A DNA stretch of 64,000 nucleotides from DATGLG01 sp035294245 (GTDB lineage Bacteria; Pseudomonadota; Alphaproteobacteria; JACZXZ01). Location: positions 243,248-307,247 of the forward strand of contig DATGLG010000067.1 of NCBI GenBank assembly GCA_035294245.1, in the 5' to 3' direction. Position numbers and translations under genes: made by a program. Numbering within the stretch: the first letter of the stretch is position 1; each line of letters starts with the position of its first letter. The notes beneath the pieces were generated by a model, which saw only the letters and a program-made list of their open reading frames with translations, did no database searches and had not been told where the DNA came from. This document shows, one piece after another, positions 18,338 through 26,523 of this stretch.

Positions 18338-19588
18338 ATGCTCAAGAGATTTGCGCTCGGTTTGGTCATTCTTGCGGCGGCAAGCCTCGCTTCCGCTGTG
18401 GGGCGCGCGGCGGAGAAGGAGGTGGTGATCGGCGCCATCTATCCGCTCTCCGGCCCCGCCGCCCAGGTCGGCGTCGACGCCAAGGCGGCGATCGAGACGG
18501 CGGCGGATATCGTCAACAACTCTTACGATATCGATCTCCCGCTTGCGAAGACCAAGGGGTTGCCGAATCTCGGCGGGGCCAAGCTCCGCGTCGTCTTCGC
18601 CGATCACCAGGGCGATCCCCAGAAGGGCCGCGCGGAAGCCGAGCGCCTGATCACGCAAGAGAAGGTGAGCGCGCTCCTCGGCGTCTATCACAGCGCCGTT
18701 GCCGCCGTGGTGGGCCAGGTCGCCGAGCGCTATCGCGTGCCCTTCATGGTCGCCGAGTCCTCCTCGCCAAGCCTGACGAAGCAGGGGCTGAAATGGCTCT
18801 TCCGCACCAGCCCCCACGACGTCAACTTCTCCGAGGCCATGTTCGATTTTCTCAAGGCGCTCAAGGAGAAGAAGATCGCCGACGTGAAGACCATCGCGCT
18901 CTTCCACGAGGATACGCTGTTCGGGACCGACAGCAGCAACGTGCAGAAGAAGCTGGCCGAGGCGGCGGGCATCAAGGTCGTGGCCGACATCAAGTACCGC
19001 GCCAACAGCCCCTCGCTCACCGCCGAGGTGGAGCAGCTCAAGGCGGCGAATGCCGATGTGGTGATGCCGACCTCCTATACGACCGACGCCATCCTCATGG
19101 TCAAGACAATGGCGGAGCTCGGCTACCATCCGAAGGCGATCATCGCCCAGGACGCGGGCTTCGTCGAATCCGCCTTCCTCTCGGCCGTCGGCAGCCAGGC
19201 CGAGGGCCTCATCAGCCGCGCCAGCTTCGCCCTCGATCTCGGCGCCAAGCGCCCCTCGGTCAAGGCGGTGAACGACCTCTACCGCAAGCGCAGCGGCAAG
19301 GACCTGACCGACAACACCGCGCGCGCCTTCACCGCGACCATCGTGCTCGCCGACGCCATCAACCGCGCGGGCAGCACCGATAGCGAGGCCATCCGCGCGG
19401 CCCTGCAGAAGACGGACATGCCCGGTAGCGAGACCATCATGCCCTGGCCCGGGGTCAAGTTCGACGAGAACGGGCAGAACACCCTGGCCAAGCCGATCAT
19501 GATGCAGTTCATCGGTGGCAAATACGTCACGGTGTTCCCCTTCGATGTCGCGAGCCACGATGTCCTCTGGCCGATGCCCGGCAAGTGA
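18338..19588 (+). CDS. ABC transporter substrate-binding protein (LivJ/LivK type)
   Basis: Periplasmic binding protein of 416 residues. A signal peptide (hydrophobic residues 6-24, cleavage near VGRAAEKE) is followed by VVIGAIYPLSGPAAQVGVD, the usual start of the type I periplasmic fold used by branched-chain amino acid, amide and urea systems. The ATG at 18338 has GGGGAG upstream. It begins a co-directional set of binding protein, two permeases and two ATPases. The position right after soxBDAG suggests an N-methylated or branched amino-acid substrate, but nothing in the sequence fixes the ligand. A GCCTCG/CGAGGC hairpin follows its stop. Confidence 0.9.
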   Translation: MLKRFALGLVILAAASLASAVGRAAEKEVVIGAIYPLSGPAAQVGVDAKAAIETAADIVNNSYDIDLPLAKTKGLPNLGGAKLRVVFADHQGDPQKGRAEAERLITQEKVSALLGVYHSAVAAVVGQVAERYRVPFMVAESSSPSLTKQGLKWLFRTSPHDVNFSEAMFDFLKALKEKKIADVKTIALFHEDTLFGTDSSNVQKKLAEAAGIKVVADIKYRANSPSLTAEVEQLKAANADVVMPTSYTTDAILMVKTMAELGYHPKAIIAQDAGFVESAFLSAVGSQAEGLISRASFALDLGAKRPSVKAVNDLYRKRSGKDLTDNTARAFTATIVLADAINRAGSTDSEAIRAALQKTDMPGSETIMPWPGVKFDENGQNTLAKPIMMQFIGGKYVTVFPFDVASHDVLWPMPGK

Positions 19589-19614
19589 GCGGCACCTGCC
19601 CGGCGCTGCGCGTG

Positions 19615-19632
19615 GCCTCGGATAGGCGAGGC
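19615..19632 (+). other. Stem-loop between binding-protein and permease genes
   Basis: GCCTCG, loop GATAGG and CGAGGC form a six-pair hairpin in the 49-base gap after the binding-protein gene. There is no T-run, so an mRNA-stability or partial-attenuation role is more likely than full termination. Confidence 0.35.
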
Positions 19633-19637
19633 GCCCG

Positions 19638-20516
19638 ATGTCGGTAGCGGCGGTCGCCCAGGTGGTGGCGAGCGGCCTGCTGATGGGCCTCGTCTATGCC
19701 CTCATCGCCGCGGGGCTCAGCCTCATCTTCGGCCTGATGGACGTGGTCAACTTCGCCCATGGGGAGTTCCTCATGGTGGCGATGTACATGACCTTCGGCC
19801 TGCATGTGCTGCTGACCCTGGACCCGCTGCTGCTCCTTCCCGTGGTCGGCGCCCTCATGCTGCTCTTCGGCGTCGTCGTCTACCGCCTGGTGATCCGCCG
19901 CGCCGCCCAGGCCAAGGCCAATGTGTGGATGGCGCAGATCTTCGTCACCTTCGGCCTCTCGATCGCGCTGCGCGGCGTCGCCCAGTTCCTCTTCACGCCG
20001 GACTACCGCAACATCAAGGGGACCTGGCTCGGCAACCGCACGATCGACATCCTCGGGGTCTATCTGCCGCTCGCCCAGCTCGCCGCCGCCGCCATCTGCC
20101 TGCTCGCCTTCGGCGGCCTCTATCTCCTCATCTCGCGCACCGATTTCGGCCGCGCCCTCGAGGCGACGCGCGAGGACAGCGAGGCGGTCGCCCTCGTCGG
20201 CATCAATCGCGATCTCATCTTCGCCCTCGGCTGGGGCCTGGGCGGGGCCGCCGTCGGCATCGCCGGCGTCATGCTGTCGAGCTTCTATTACATCTATCCC
20301 GGCGTCGGCTCGACCTTCGCGCTCATCGCCTTCATCACCGTGGCGCTGGGCGGCTTCGGCAGCCTCGCGGGGGCGCTCGTCGGTGGCATCATTATCGGTC
20401 TCGTCGAGGCGCTCACGGCGCTCTTCGTCGATCCCTCCCTCAAATCGATCGGCATCTACGCGATCTACATGCTCGTCGTGCTGCTGCGGCCCCGCGGCCT
20501 GTTCGGCTATTATTGA
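19638..20516 (+). CDS. ABC transporter permease (LivH type)
   Basis: Inner-membrane permease of 292 residues with about eight hydrophobic segments. LLMGLVYALIAAGLSLIFG and VVNFAHGEFLM at the N-terminus are LivH signatures, as is TREDSEAVALVGIN in the cytoplasmic loop and FITVALGGFGSLAGALVGG near the C-terminus. GAGG stands six bases before the ATG. The LivM gene starts five bases after its stop codon. It forms the membrane pore together with LivM. Confidence 0.93.
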   Translation: MSVAAVAQVVASGLLMGLVYALIAAGLSLIFGLMDVVNFAHGEFLMVAMYMTFGLHVLLTLDPLLLLPVVGALMLLFGVVVYRLVIRRAAQAKANVWMAQIFVTFGLSIALRGVAQFLFTPDYRNIKGTWLGNRTIDILGVYLPLAQLAAAAICLLAFGGLYLLISRTDFGRALEATREDSEAVALVGINRDLIFALGWGLGGAAVGIAGVMLSSFYYIYPGVGSTFALIAFITVALGGFGSLAGALVGGIIIGLVEALTALFVDPSLKSIGIYAIYMLVVLLRPRGLFGYY

Positions 20517-20521
20517 CGCCG

Positions 20522-21505
20522 ATGAAATCGCGCGATCTTCCCCTCGGCGCCGTCGTCCTCGTGGTGCTCTGCCTGCTGCCGCTCGCGATTAGGCAGCCCT
20601 TTGATCAGAACATCCTGATCCTCGCCGTCATGTACACCGCACTCGCCCAGGCCTGGAACCTGCTGGGGGGATATTGCGGCCAGGTCTCGCTGGGCCAGGC
20701 GCTCTTCTTCGGCATCGGCGCCTATGCCTCGACCATCCTCTTCACGCGCTACGGCGTGAGCCCGCTCCTCGGCATGCTGGTCGGCGGCGCGCTCGCGGCG
20801 CTCGTGGCGCTCGCCATCGGCTGGCCCTGCTTCCGCCTGCGCGGCCATTACTTCGTCATCGCCACCATCGTCGTCGCCGAGACCGGCTACCTCCTCTTCC
20901 TCAACTGGGACTGGGCCGGGGCGGCGACGGGGATTCTCATCCCCATCGCCAAGGACTCCTTCGTCAATTTCCAGTTCCAGACCTCGAAGCTGCCCTACTA
21001 CTACGGCATCCTCGTCATCGCCGCCGTGCTTTGGCTGTTCTGCTATTGGATCGAGCGCTCCAAATGGGGCTTCTACTGGCGCGCGGTGAAGAGCAGCCCC
21101 GAGGCGGCGGAGAGCCTCGGCGTCCGCATCTTCCGCTACAAGATGGCCGCGGCGGCGGCGAGCGCCTTCTTCACCGGCATCTGCGGCAGCTTCTACGCCC
21201 AATACGTCTCCTATATCGATCCCGACAGCGTGATGGCGCTGAGCGTGTCGATCCTGATCTCGCTCCCCGCCGTCCTCGGCGGCATCGGCACGCTCTGGGG
21301 GCCCGCCGTGGGTGCCGCCGTCCTTATTCCCATGTCCGAGCTCGTGCGCGCCTATCTGGGTGGCACCGGGCAGGGCACCGACCTCATCATCTATGGCGTG
21401 CTCATCATGGGAGTGGCCGCGCTCGAGCCCGAGGGGCTCTGCGGCCTCTTCGCGAAGCTGCGGCGGCGCCTCTTTCGCGCGCGCGCCGTCGCGCGGAGGG
21501 CGTGA
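20522..21505 (+). CDS. ABC transporter permease (LivM type)
   Basis: Second membrane permease, 327 residues. YTALAQAWNLLGGYCGQVSLGQALFFGIGAYAS is the LivM N-terminal hallmark (core GGYCGQVSLGQALFFGIGAY), and AVKSSPEAAESLGVRIFRYK is the ATPase-contact loop. The ATG at 20522 lies five bases after livH. Its product pairs with the LivH-type subunit. It is followed after four bases by the LivG-type ATPase gene. Confidence 0.92.
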   Translation: MKSRDLPLGAVVLVVLCLLPLAIRQPFDQNILILAVMYTALAQAWNLLGGYCGQVSLGQALFFGIGAYASTILFTRYGVSPLLGMLVGGALAALVALAIGWPCFRLRGHYFVIATIVVAETGYLLFLNWDWAGAATGILIPIAKDSFVNFQFQTSKLPYYYGILVIAAVLWLFCYWIERSKWGFYWRAVKSSPEAAESLGVRIFRYKMAAAAASAFFTGICGSFYAQYVSYIDPDSVMALSVSILISLPAVLGGIGTLWGPAVGAAVLIPMSELVRAYLGGTGQGTDLIIYGVLIMGVAALEPEGLCGLFAKLRRRLFRARAVARRA

Positions 21506-21509
21506 CGCC

Positions 21510-22235
21510 ATGCTCCTCGCCGTGGAAGGGGTCAGCCAGCGCTTCGGCGGCGTCATGGCCAACCATGACGTCTCCCTCGCGATCGCGGAGGATGAGATTC
21601 TCGGCCTCATCGGGCCCAACGGTGCCGGCAAGACGACGCTCTTCAACATCATCGCCGGCGCCATCCGGCCAAGCGCCGGCCGCGTGCGCTTTCGCGGCGA
21701 GGACATCACCGGCATCGGCGCCAGCGCCTGCTGCCTGCGCGGCATCGCGCGGACCTTCCAGGTGGTGAGGAGCTTCGATGCCATGACCGTCCTCGAGAAC
21801 GTCATGGTCGGCGCCTTCTGCCGCACCAATCGCGAGCGCACGGCGCGGCGGGAGGCGAGCGCCGTGCTCGAATGGATGCGGCTCGACGGGCGCCGGGACG
21901 CGCTCGCCGCCGAGCTGACGCCGCCCGAGAAGCGCCGGCTCGAGGTGGCGCGGGCGCTCGCCACGCGCCCACGGCTGCTCCTCCTCGACGAGGTCATGGC
22001 GGGCCTGACGCCGGCCGAGGCGCGCATCGGCGTCGATCTCATCCGCGAGATCCGCGCACGCGGCATCGCCGTGCTCATGGTCGAGCATGTCATGGAGGTG
22101 CTGATGCCCCTCGTCGACCGCGTCGTGGTGCTCAATCTCGGCCGCCTGCTCGCCGAGGGTAAGCCCCAGGACGTCGTGCGTGACGAGCGCGTGATCGCCG
22201 CCTATCTCGGAGAGAAATACCGTGCTCGCGCTTGA
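21510..22235 (+). CDS. ABC transporter ATP-binding protein (LivG type)
   Basis: ATPase of 241 residues with Walker A GPNGAGKTT, Walker B LLLLDEVMAGLTPAE and switch His in VEHVMEVL. The Q-loop region is IARTFQVVRSFDAMTVLENV. The ABC signature reads LTPPEKRRLEVARAL rather than the classical LSxGQ/LSYGxQR form, a tolerated variation in this family. Its 3' end overlaps the LivF-type gene by 14 bases, implying tight translational coupling of the two ATPases. Confidence 0.92.
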   Translation: MLLAVEGVSQRFGGVMANHDVSLAIAEDEILGLIGPNGAGKTTLFNIIAGAIRPSAGRVRFRGEDITGIGASACCLRGIARTFQVVRSFDAMTVLENVMVGAFCRTNRERTARREASAVLEWMRLDGRRDALAAELTPPEKRRLEVARALATRPRLLLLDEVMAGLTPAEARIGVDLIREIRARGIAVLMVEHVMEVLMPLVDRVVVLNLGRLLAEGKPQDVVRDERVIAAYLGEKYRARA

Positions 22236-22926
22236 GGACGTCTCCGCGTCCTATAGCGGGCTCGGCGCCCTGCGCGGCGTCTCGCTCAAGGTCGAGGCGC
22301 GCGAGATCGTCGCTGTGATCGGCGCCAATGGCGCGGGCAAGAGCACGCTCCTCAAGACGATCGCCGGCATGCATCCCATCGATTCCGGGCGCATTCTCTA
22401 TCAAGGCGAGCCGCTCGCGGCAATGCCGCCCTATCGTATCGCCCGCGCCGGCATCGCCCTGGTGCCCGAGGGCCGGCGGCTCTTTCCCCGCTTGAGCGTG
22501 CGCGACAATCTGCGCCTCGGCTCCTTCCCCTATCGCAGGGAGGCGGACCGCGAGAAGCCCCTCGACTTCGTCTTCTCCCTCTTCCCGCGCCTCGCCGAGC
22601 GGCTCGACCAGCGCGCGGAGACCTTGAGCGGCGGCGAGCAGCAGATGCTGGCGATCGGGCGGGCGCTGATGACGCGGCCGCGCCTCCTCATGCTCGACGA
22701 GCCCTCCCAGGGCATCATGCCGCGCCTCGTCGACGACATCCTCGAATCGGTGCGGCGCATCCGCGATCACGGCACCACCGTCCTCATCGTCGAGCAGCGC
22801 GTCGCCGAGAGCCTGGCGACCGCAGAGCGCGCCTATGTCCTGCAAAGCGGCCGGCTCGTCATGTCGGGTCCGAGCCGGGAGATCGCGGAGAATCCCGAGG
22901 TCCGCGCCGCCTATCTGGGACTATAA
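22222..22926 (+). CDS. ABC transporter ATP-binding protein (LivF type)
   Basis: ATPase of 234 residues with Walker A GANGAGKST, signature LSGGEQQMLAIGRALM, Walker B LLMLDEPSQGIMPRLV and switch region IVEQRVAESL, typical of LivF. Translation starts at GTG (22222) inside the end of the LivG-type gene, preceded by GGAGAG. The C-terminal LSGPS-like segment (MSGPSREIAENPEVRAAYLG) is standard for the family. It is the last transporter gene; the carbonic anhydrase gene follows after 44 bases. Confidence 0.92.
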   Translation: MLALEDVSASYSGLGALRGVSLKVEAREIVAVIGANGAGKSTLLKTIAGMHPIDSGRILYQGEPLAAMPPYRIARAGIALVPEGRRLFPRLSVRDNLRLGSFPYRREADREKPLDFVFSLFPRLAERLDQRAETLSGGEQQMLAIGRALMTRPRLLMLDEPSQGIMPRLVDDILESVRRIRDHGTTVLIVEQRVAESLATAERAYVLQSGRLVMSGPSREIAENPEVRAAYLGL

Positions 22927-22970
22927 TCCGCAGGCGTTCCTGGAACGTCGCAACAGGGGGGAGCCAGCCG

Positions 22971-23744
22971 ATGTCCTCGCAGAGCCTCGTCTCTCGTGCC
23001 GCCGCCGCACCCTCCTGCGGCTGCGGCGGCGAATGCACCGATGCAGCACACAAAGGGCCGTCGTCGCGCTGGTCGCGGCGAGGCTTCCTCGCGACGAGCG
23101 CGGCCGGCGCCGCCGGTCTATTGGCGGGATTGGGCGTCGAGCTCTCGGCGACTTCCCCGGCCCTGGCGCAGACCAGCCTGAGCCCCGAGGCAGCACTCCA
23201 GGAGATGCTTGACGGCAACCGGCGCTTCGTCGAGGGCCGCATGACCTCCTTCAACGAGGATCTTGCCCTGCTGAAGCGGAAGACGGTCGAGAAGCAGCAG
23301 CCCTTCGCGGCCCTCCTCTCCTGCGTCGATTCCCGCGTGCCCGTCGAGCTTGTCTTCGATCAGAGCATCGGGCGGCTCTTCGTGGCGCGCGTCGCCGGCA
23401 ATATCGCCACACCGGAGCTCGTCGCCAGCCTGGAATACGGCGTCGCCGTGCTGGGCACGAAGGCGATCATGGTGCTGGGACACGCGAATTGCGGCGCCGT
23501 GCAGGCGGCAATCGCGGCCAAGCCCGTACCCGGCCAGATCAGCGCGCTTTACCAGTATCTTCGGCCCGCAGTGGACCAGGCCGGGAGCGATCTCGCGGCC
23601 GCCATCAAGGCGAACGCCAGGATCCAGGCGGCGCTCCTGCGCGAGGCCTCGCCCGTGATCGCCGCGCACATCGCGCAGAAGCAGCTCGAGGTCGTCGCCG
23701 CCTATTACGACCTCGCGAGCGGGAAAGTGAGCCTGCTTAGTTAG
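22971..23744 (+). CDS. Beta-class carbonic anhydrase with Tat signal
   Basis: Zinc enzyme of 257 residues interconverting CO2 and bicarbonate. Expected zinc ligands are Cys118 and Asp120 (SCVDSRVP) and His171 and Cys174 (GHANCGAV). An N-terminal extension carries a twin-arginine signal (RRGFLATS, Arg36-Arg37, then a hydrophobic stretch ending ALAQ), so the enzyme is predicted to be exported folded to the periplasm. Before the Tat motif is an unusual cysteine-rich run SCGCGGEC (residues 15-22). GGGGGGAG precedes the ATG. It may be co-transcribed with the transporter upstream, 44 bases away. A role in supplying or trapping bicarbonate during one-carbon oxidation is speculative. Confidence 0.88.
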   Translation: MSSQSLVSRAAAAPSCGCGGECTDAAHKGPSSRWSRRGFLATSAAGAAGLLAGLGVELSATSPALAQTSLSPEAALQEMLDGNRRFVEGRMTSFNEDLALLKRKTVEKQQPFAALLSCVDSRVPVELVFDQSIGRLFVARVAGNIATPELVASLEYGVAVLGTKAIMVLGHANCGAVQAAIAAKPVPGQISALYQYLRPAVDQAGSDLAAAIKANARIQAALLREASPVIAAHIAQKQLEVVAAYYDLASGKVSLLS

Positions 23745-23803
23745 CGTTGCTTTGCGTGCTCAAGGTAGTGTTGTGATTTTGACATTCAATTCGTATTTAA
23801 AGG

Positions 23804-23919
23804 TCGTCATTCCGGCCGGAGCCCCCGGGTCCCGCCGAAGGCGGGCCCGAGGACAGGCTCCGCGCAGAGCCGGAATCCAGGGCCGCATGCCTGGATGCCC
23901 GCTTTCGCGGGCATGACGG
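23804..23919. repeat. Dispersed palindromic (REP-like) element, copy 1
   Basis: Two hairpins within CGTCAT...ATGACG ends: ATTCCGGC/GCCGGAAT around a CCCGCC-rich insert, then ATGCCCGC-TTTC-GCGGGCAT. The same end sequences and hairpin plan recur at 34125, 35391 and 62254. It lies in the 358-base gene-free gap between the carbonic anhydrase and SDR genes (23745-24102). Confidence 0.7.
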
Positions 23920-23972
23920 CCAAACAGAACAAGCCGTTGGAGTCACAACAGTAGCGTCCTTCTCACTTTTCA

Positions 23973-24068
23973 CCCCGGACAAGCCGTGCGGCGGCACGGC
24001 GCGATCCGGGGCCTATTTGGCGACGCGGCACAGTGGACCTCGGCTTCTCCCCCCGATCACGTCGGGGG
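23973..24068. repeat. Paired GC-rich hairpins in the intergenic gap
   Basis: A nested hairpin, CCCCGGA and TCCGGGG enclosing GCCGTGC-GGCG-GCACGGC (23973-24011), is followed by CCCCCGA-TCACG-TCGGGGG (24050-24068). Neither has a T-run on either strand. The first resembles a second class of intergenic palindrome seen in related genomes; this copy is the only one I recognise in the window. Confidence 0.5.
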
Positions 24069-24102
24069 TCGGCCGGGGTGACTGAGAGGTGGGACCGAGT
24101 TG

Positions 24103-24885
24103 CTACACATCCCAGCCGCCGTCGACGGCGATCTCGTGGCCGGTGAGCTGGCGGCTCTCCTCGCTCGCGAGGAAGAGCACGGCGTTCGCCACGTCTTGCG
24201 GCACCGGCACGCGCCGGAGCGCCATGTCCTCGACATATTCCTGATAGACCTGCTCGACGGTCCAGCCGCGCTTGCGCGCCTTCTCCTCGCACAGCTTGTC
24301 CATGCGCGGAGTCGCGATGATGCCGGGGCAGACCACGTTCACGTTGATGTTGTACTCGCCGACATCGAGGGCCACGGTGCGGGTGACGCCGCGCACCGCC
24401 CATTTGGAGGCGCTATAGGCCGCGCGGTAGCGATAGCCGCGCAGGCCCGACGTGCCACCGATATTCACGATCTTGCCGCTGCGCCGCGCGATCATCACCG
24501 GCAGCGTGTATTTGATTGGCAGGAAGGTGCCGAGGACGTTGGCATTGAGCACCGCGGCGAAATCCTCGGGCTCGATCTCCCAAGCGGGAGTCTCGATCGG
24601 GCCCGTCACCCCGGCGACGTTGACGAGGATGTCGATGCACCCATCGAAGGCCTCGACCGCGCGGGCGACCATGGCCCTGACCTCGTCGGGACGCGTGACG
24701 TCGGTCTTCACGATCTCCGCCTTGCGCCCCATGGCGCGAATTCGCGCAGCCACCGGCTCGATCGCCGCGGTGTCGCGGCCCGCCAGCACGAGATCGGCGC
24801 CTTCGCGCGCCAGGGTCTCGCTGATGGCGCTTCCCATTCCCTTGGCCGGGCCCGTGACGATCCCGGTCTTGTTCGCCAGCCTCAT
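24103..24885 (-). CDS. SDR-family oxidoreductase
   Basis: NAD(P)-dependent short-chain dehydrogenase of 260 residues. The cofactor motif is TGPAKGMG, a variant of TGxxxGxG, and the active-site set includes NVAG (for NNAG), the serine of NIGGTSG and YSASK. It follows the hyuA-hyuB pair by 15 bases on the same strand and is probably the third gene of that operon, oxidising or reducing a hydroxyl/keto intermediate of the same pathway. Its substrate cannot be read from the sequence. Confidence 0.88.
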   Translation of the reverse strand: MRLANKTGIVTGPAKGMGSAISETLAREGADLVLAGRDTAAIEPVAARIRAMGRKAEIVKTDVTRPDEVRAMVARAVEAFDGCIDILVNVAGVTGPIETPAWEIEPEDFAAVLNANVLGTFLPIKYTLPVMIARRSGKIVNIGGTSGLRGYRYRAAYSASKWAVRGVTRTVALDVGEYNINVNVVCPGIIATPRMDKLCEEKARKRGWTVEQVYQEYVEDMALRRVPVPQDVANAVLFLASEESRQLTGHEIAVDGGWDV

Positions 24886-24900
24886 GGCGCGGCACTCCTT

Positions 24901-26523
24901 TCATTCCATTCGCGGTGCGGTGGTTGTGATGGACGGCCCGGCGCGGCCGAAGCCGCCGCCGCCGCAGCTTTCGAGAAGGACGCGGTCGCCCTTGACGAGC
25001 ATGAGATTCTGCTTGCCGCGGATCTCGAAACGGCTGCCATCGGCGCGGATGATGCTGACGCGGAAGGCGGCGCCGGCTTCGCCACCCTGAAGACCGTAGG
25101 GCGGGATCACGCGGCGCTCGAACATGCTGGTGAGGGAGATGCCGTCGGCGAGCATGCGATATTCGCGCACGAGCCCGTCGCCGCCGCGATGGGCTCCGGC
25201 TCCGCCCGAGCCTCGGCGCAGCGCGTGCCGCACAATCTCGATCGGATACTCGGCCTCGATCACCTCGGCCGGCGTGTTCATCACGTTCGACATGTGGACG
25301 CGGACGACCGGCATGCCGTCGCGCTCGGCGCGCGCGCCTTCGCCGCCGCCATGGGTCTCATAAAGGGTGCCCCAGTTCCCGTCGCCGCGCCGCATGCCGA
25401 AGAGGAGCAGGCCGGAGGTCGTCGGCCCGCCCGCCGTGAGCCGCTCCGCCATGACGGGCTCGAGGGCGCGGAAGATGGCGTCGACGATGCGCTGGGAGGT
25501 CTCGTGATTGCCGCCGACGACGGGCCGGCTGGGGTCGGGTTGGAGCACCGAGCCCGGCCGCGTGATCACCTTGAGGGGCCGCAAGGCGCCGCCATTCGGT
25601 AGGAGCGCCAGCGGCGCAAGGCATTGCATCGCATAGAACACGGCCGCGGCGGCGATGAAGGGCGTGGTGTTGACGGGTCCCGCCGCGGCGTCGTCGGATT
25701 GGGTGAAATCGAAGACGGCCTGGTCCGGCGCGAAGGCGATGCGGACGCGGATGCCAATGGGCCGGTTGTCGATACCGTCATCGTCGAGGAAGTCCTCGCC
25801 CTGGTAGCGGCCGGCCGGCATCCGGGCGAGGGCGTCGCGCATCTGCCGCTCGCCGCTCTCGAGGAGCGCGGCCATGGCGGATTTGAATGTGGCGAGGCCG
25901 TGCTCGGCGGCAATGGCGGCGATGCGCTGCTCGGCGGCGCGGGTCGCCGCCATCTGGGCCTGGATGTCGCCTTCGCGCTCGGCCGCCCCGCGCAGATTGG
26001 CGAGGACGAGGTCGAGAGTGGTGCGCTCCGGGCCCGCCGCGGTGAAGAGGCGGACCGGGCTGATGCGCAGGCCCTCCTGCCAGATGTCGGTCGCCGTCGC
26101 ACAATAGCTGCCGGGCACGGCGCCGCCAATATCGGCCCAATGGGCGAGGCTCACGGCGAAGGCGGCAAGCTCGCCGCCGATGAAGACGGGGCGGATGGCC
26201 TTGACGTCGGGAAGATGATTGCCCCCCACCTCCGGCAGATTGGTGAACCACACATCGCCCGGCCGCAAGCTCGATGCCGGGACGCGCTTCAGGAACTCCT
26301 TCACGGTAAAGCACATGACGCCGAGATGCATGGGAATGTCCCGCCCCTGCGCCACCATCTCGCCACTCGCGTCGGTGACGGCGGAGGAGAGATCGCCCGC
26401 CTCGCGCAGGAGCGGAGAGCGCGCGGCGCGCATCACCACGAGCGACATCTCCTCGGCCGTTGCCGTCAGGGCGCTGCGGATGACCTCGAGAGTCACGGGG
26501 TCGAGAGCTTTCGCCGCGGTCAT
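24901..26523 (-). CDS. Hydantoinase B/oxoprolinase family protein (first pair)
   Basis: HyuB-type subunit of 540 residues, close to family length. Conserved segments include DPVTLEVIRSALTATAEEM at the N-terminus, PMHLGVMCFTVKEFL, DVWFTNLPEVGGNHLPDVK, FDFTQSDDAAAGPVNTT and a glycine-rich C-terminus. With HyuA it forms an ATP-dependent enzyme opening a cyclic amide (N-methylhydantoin, 5-oxoproline or a similar ring); the related acetone/acetophenone carboxylases are the main alternative. Its ATG overlaps the hyuA stop (ATGA), so the two are coupled. Confidence 0.88.
   Translation of the reverse strand: MTAAKALDPVTLEVIRSALTATAEEMSLVVMRAARSPLLREAGDLSSAVTDASGEMVAQGRDIPMHLGVMCFTVKEFLKRVPASSLRPGDVWFTNLPEVGGNHLPDVKAIRPVFIGGELAAFAVSLAHWADIGGAVPGSYCATATDIWQEGLRISPVRLFTAAGPERTTLDLVLANLRGAAEREGDIQAQMAATRAAEQRIAAIAAEHGLATFKSAMAALLESGERQMRDALARMPAGRYQGEDFLDDDGIDNRPIGIRVRIAFAPDQAVFDFTQSDDAAAGPVNTTPFIAAAAVFYAMQCLAPLALLPNGGALRPLKVITRPGSVLQPDPSRPVVGGNHETSQRIVDAIFRALEPVMAERLTAGGPTTSGLLLFGMRRGDGNWGTLYETHGGGEGARAERDGMPVVRVHMSNVMNTPAEVIEAEYPIEIVRHALRRGSGGAGAHRGGDGLVREYRMLADGISLTSMFERRVIPPYGLQGGEAGAAFRVSIIRADGSRFEIRGKQNLMLVKGDRVLLESCGGGGFGRAGPSITTTAPRME

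Noticed and set aside
24050..24068. Terminator for the SDR gene ending at 24103
   Set aside because: The CCCCCGA/TCGGGGG hairpin lies in the right place, but no T-run follows it on the minus strand.
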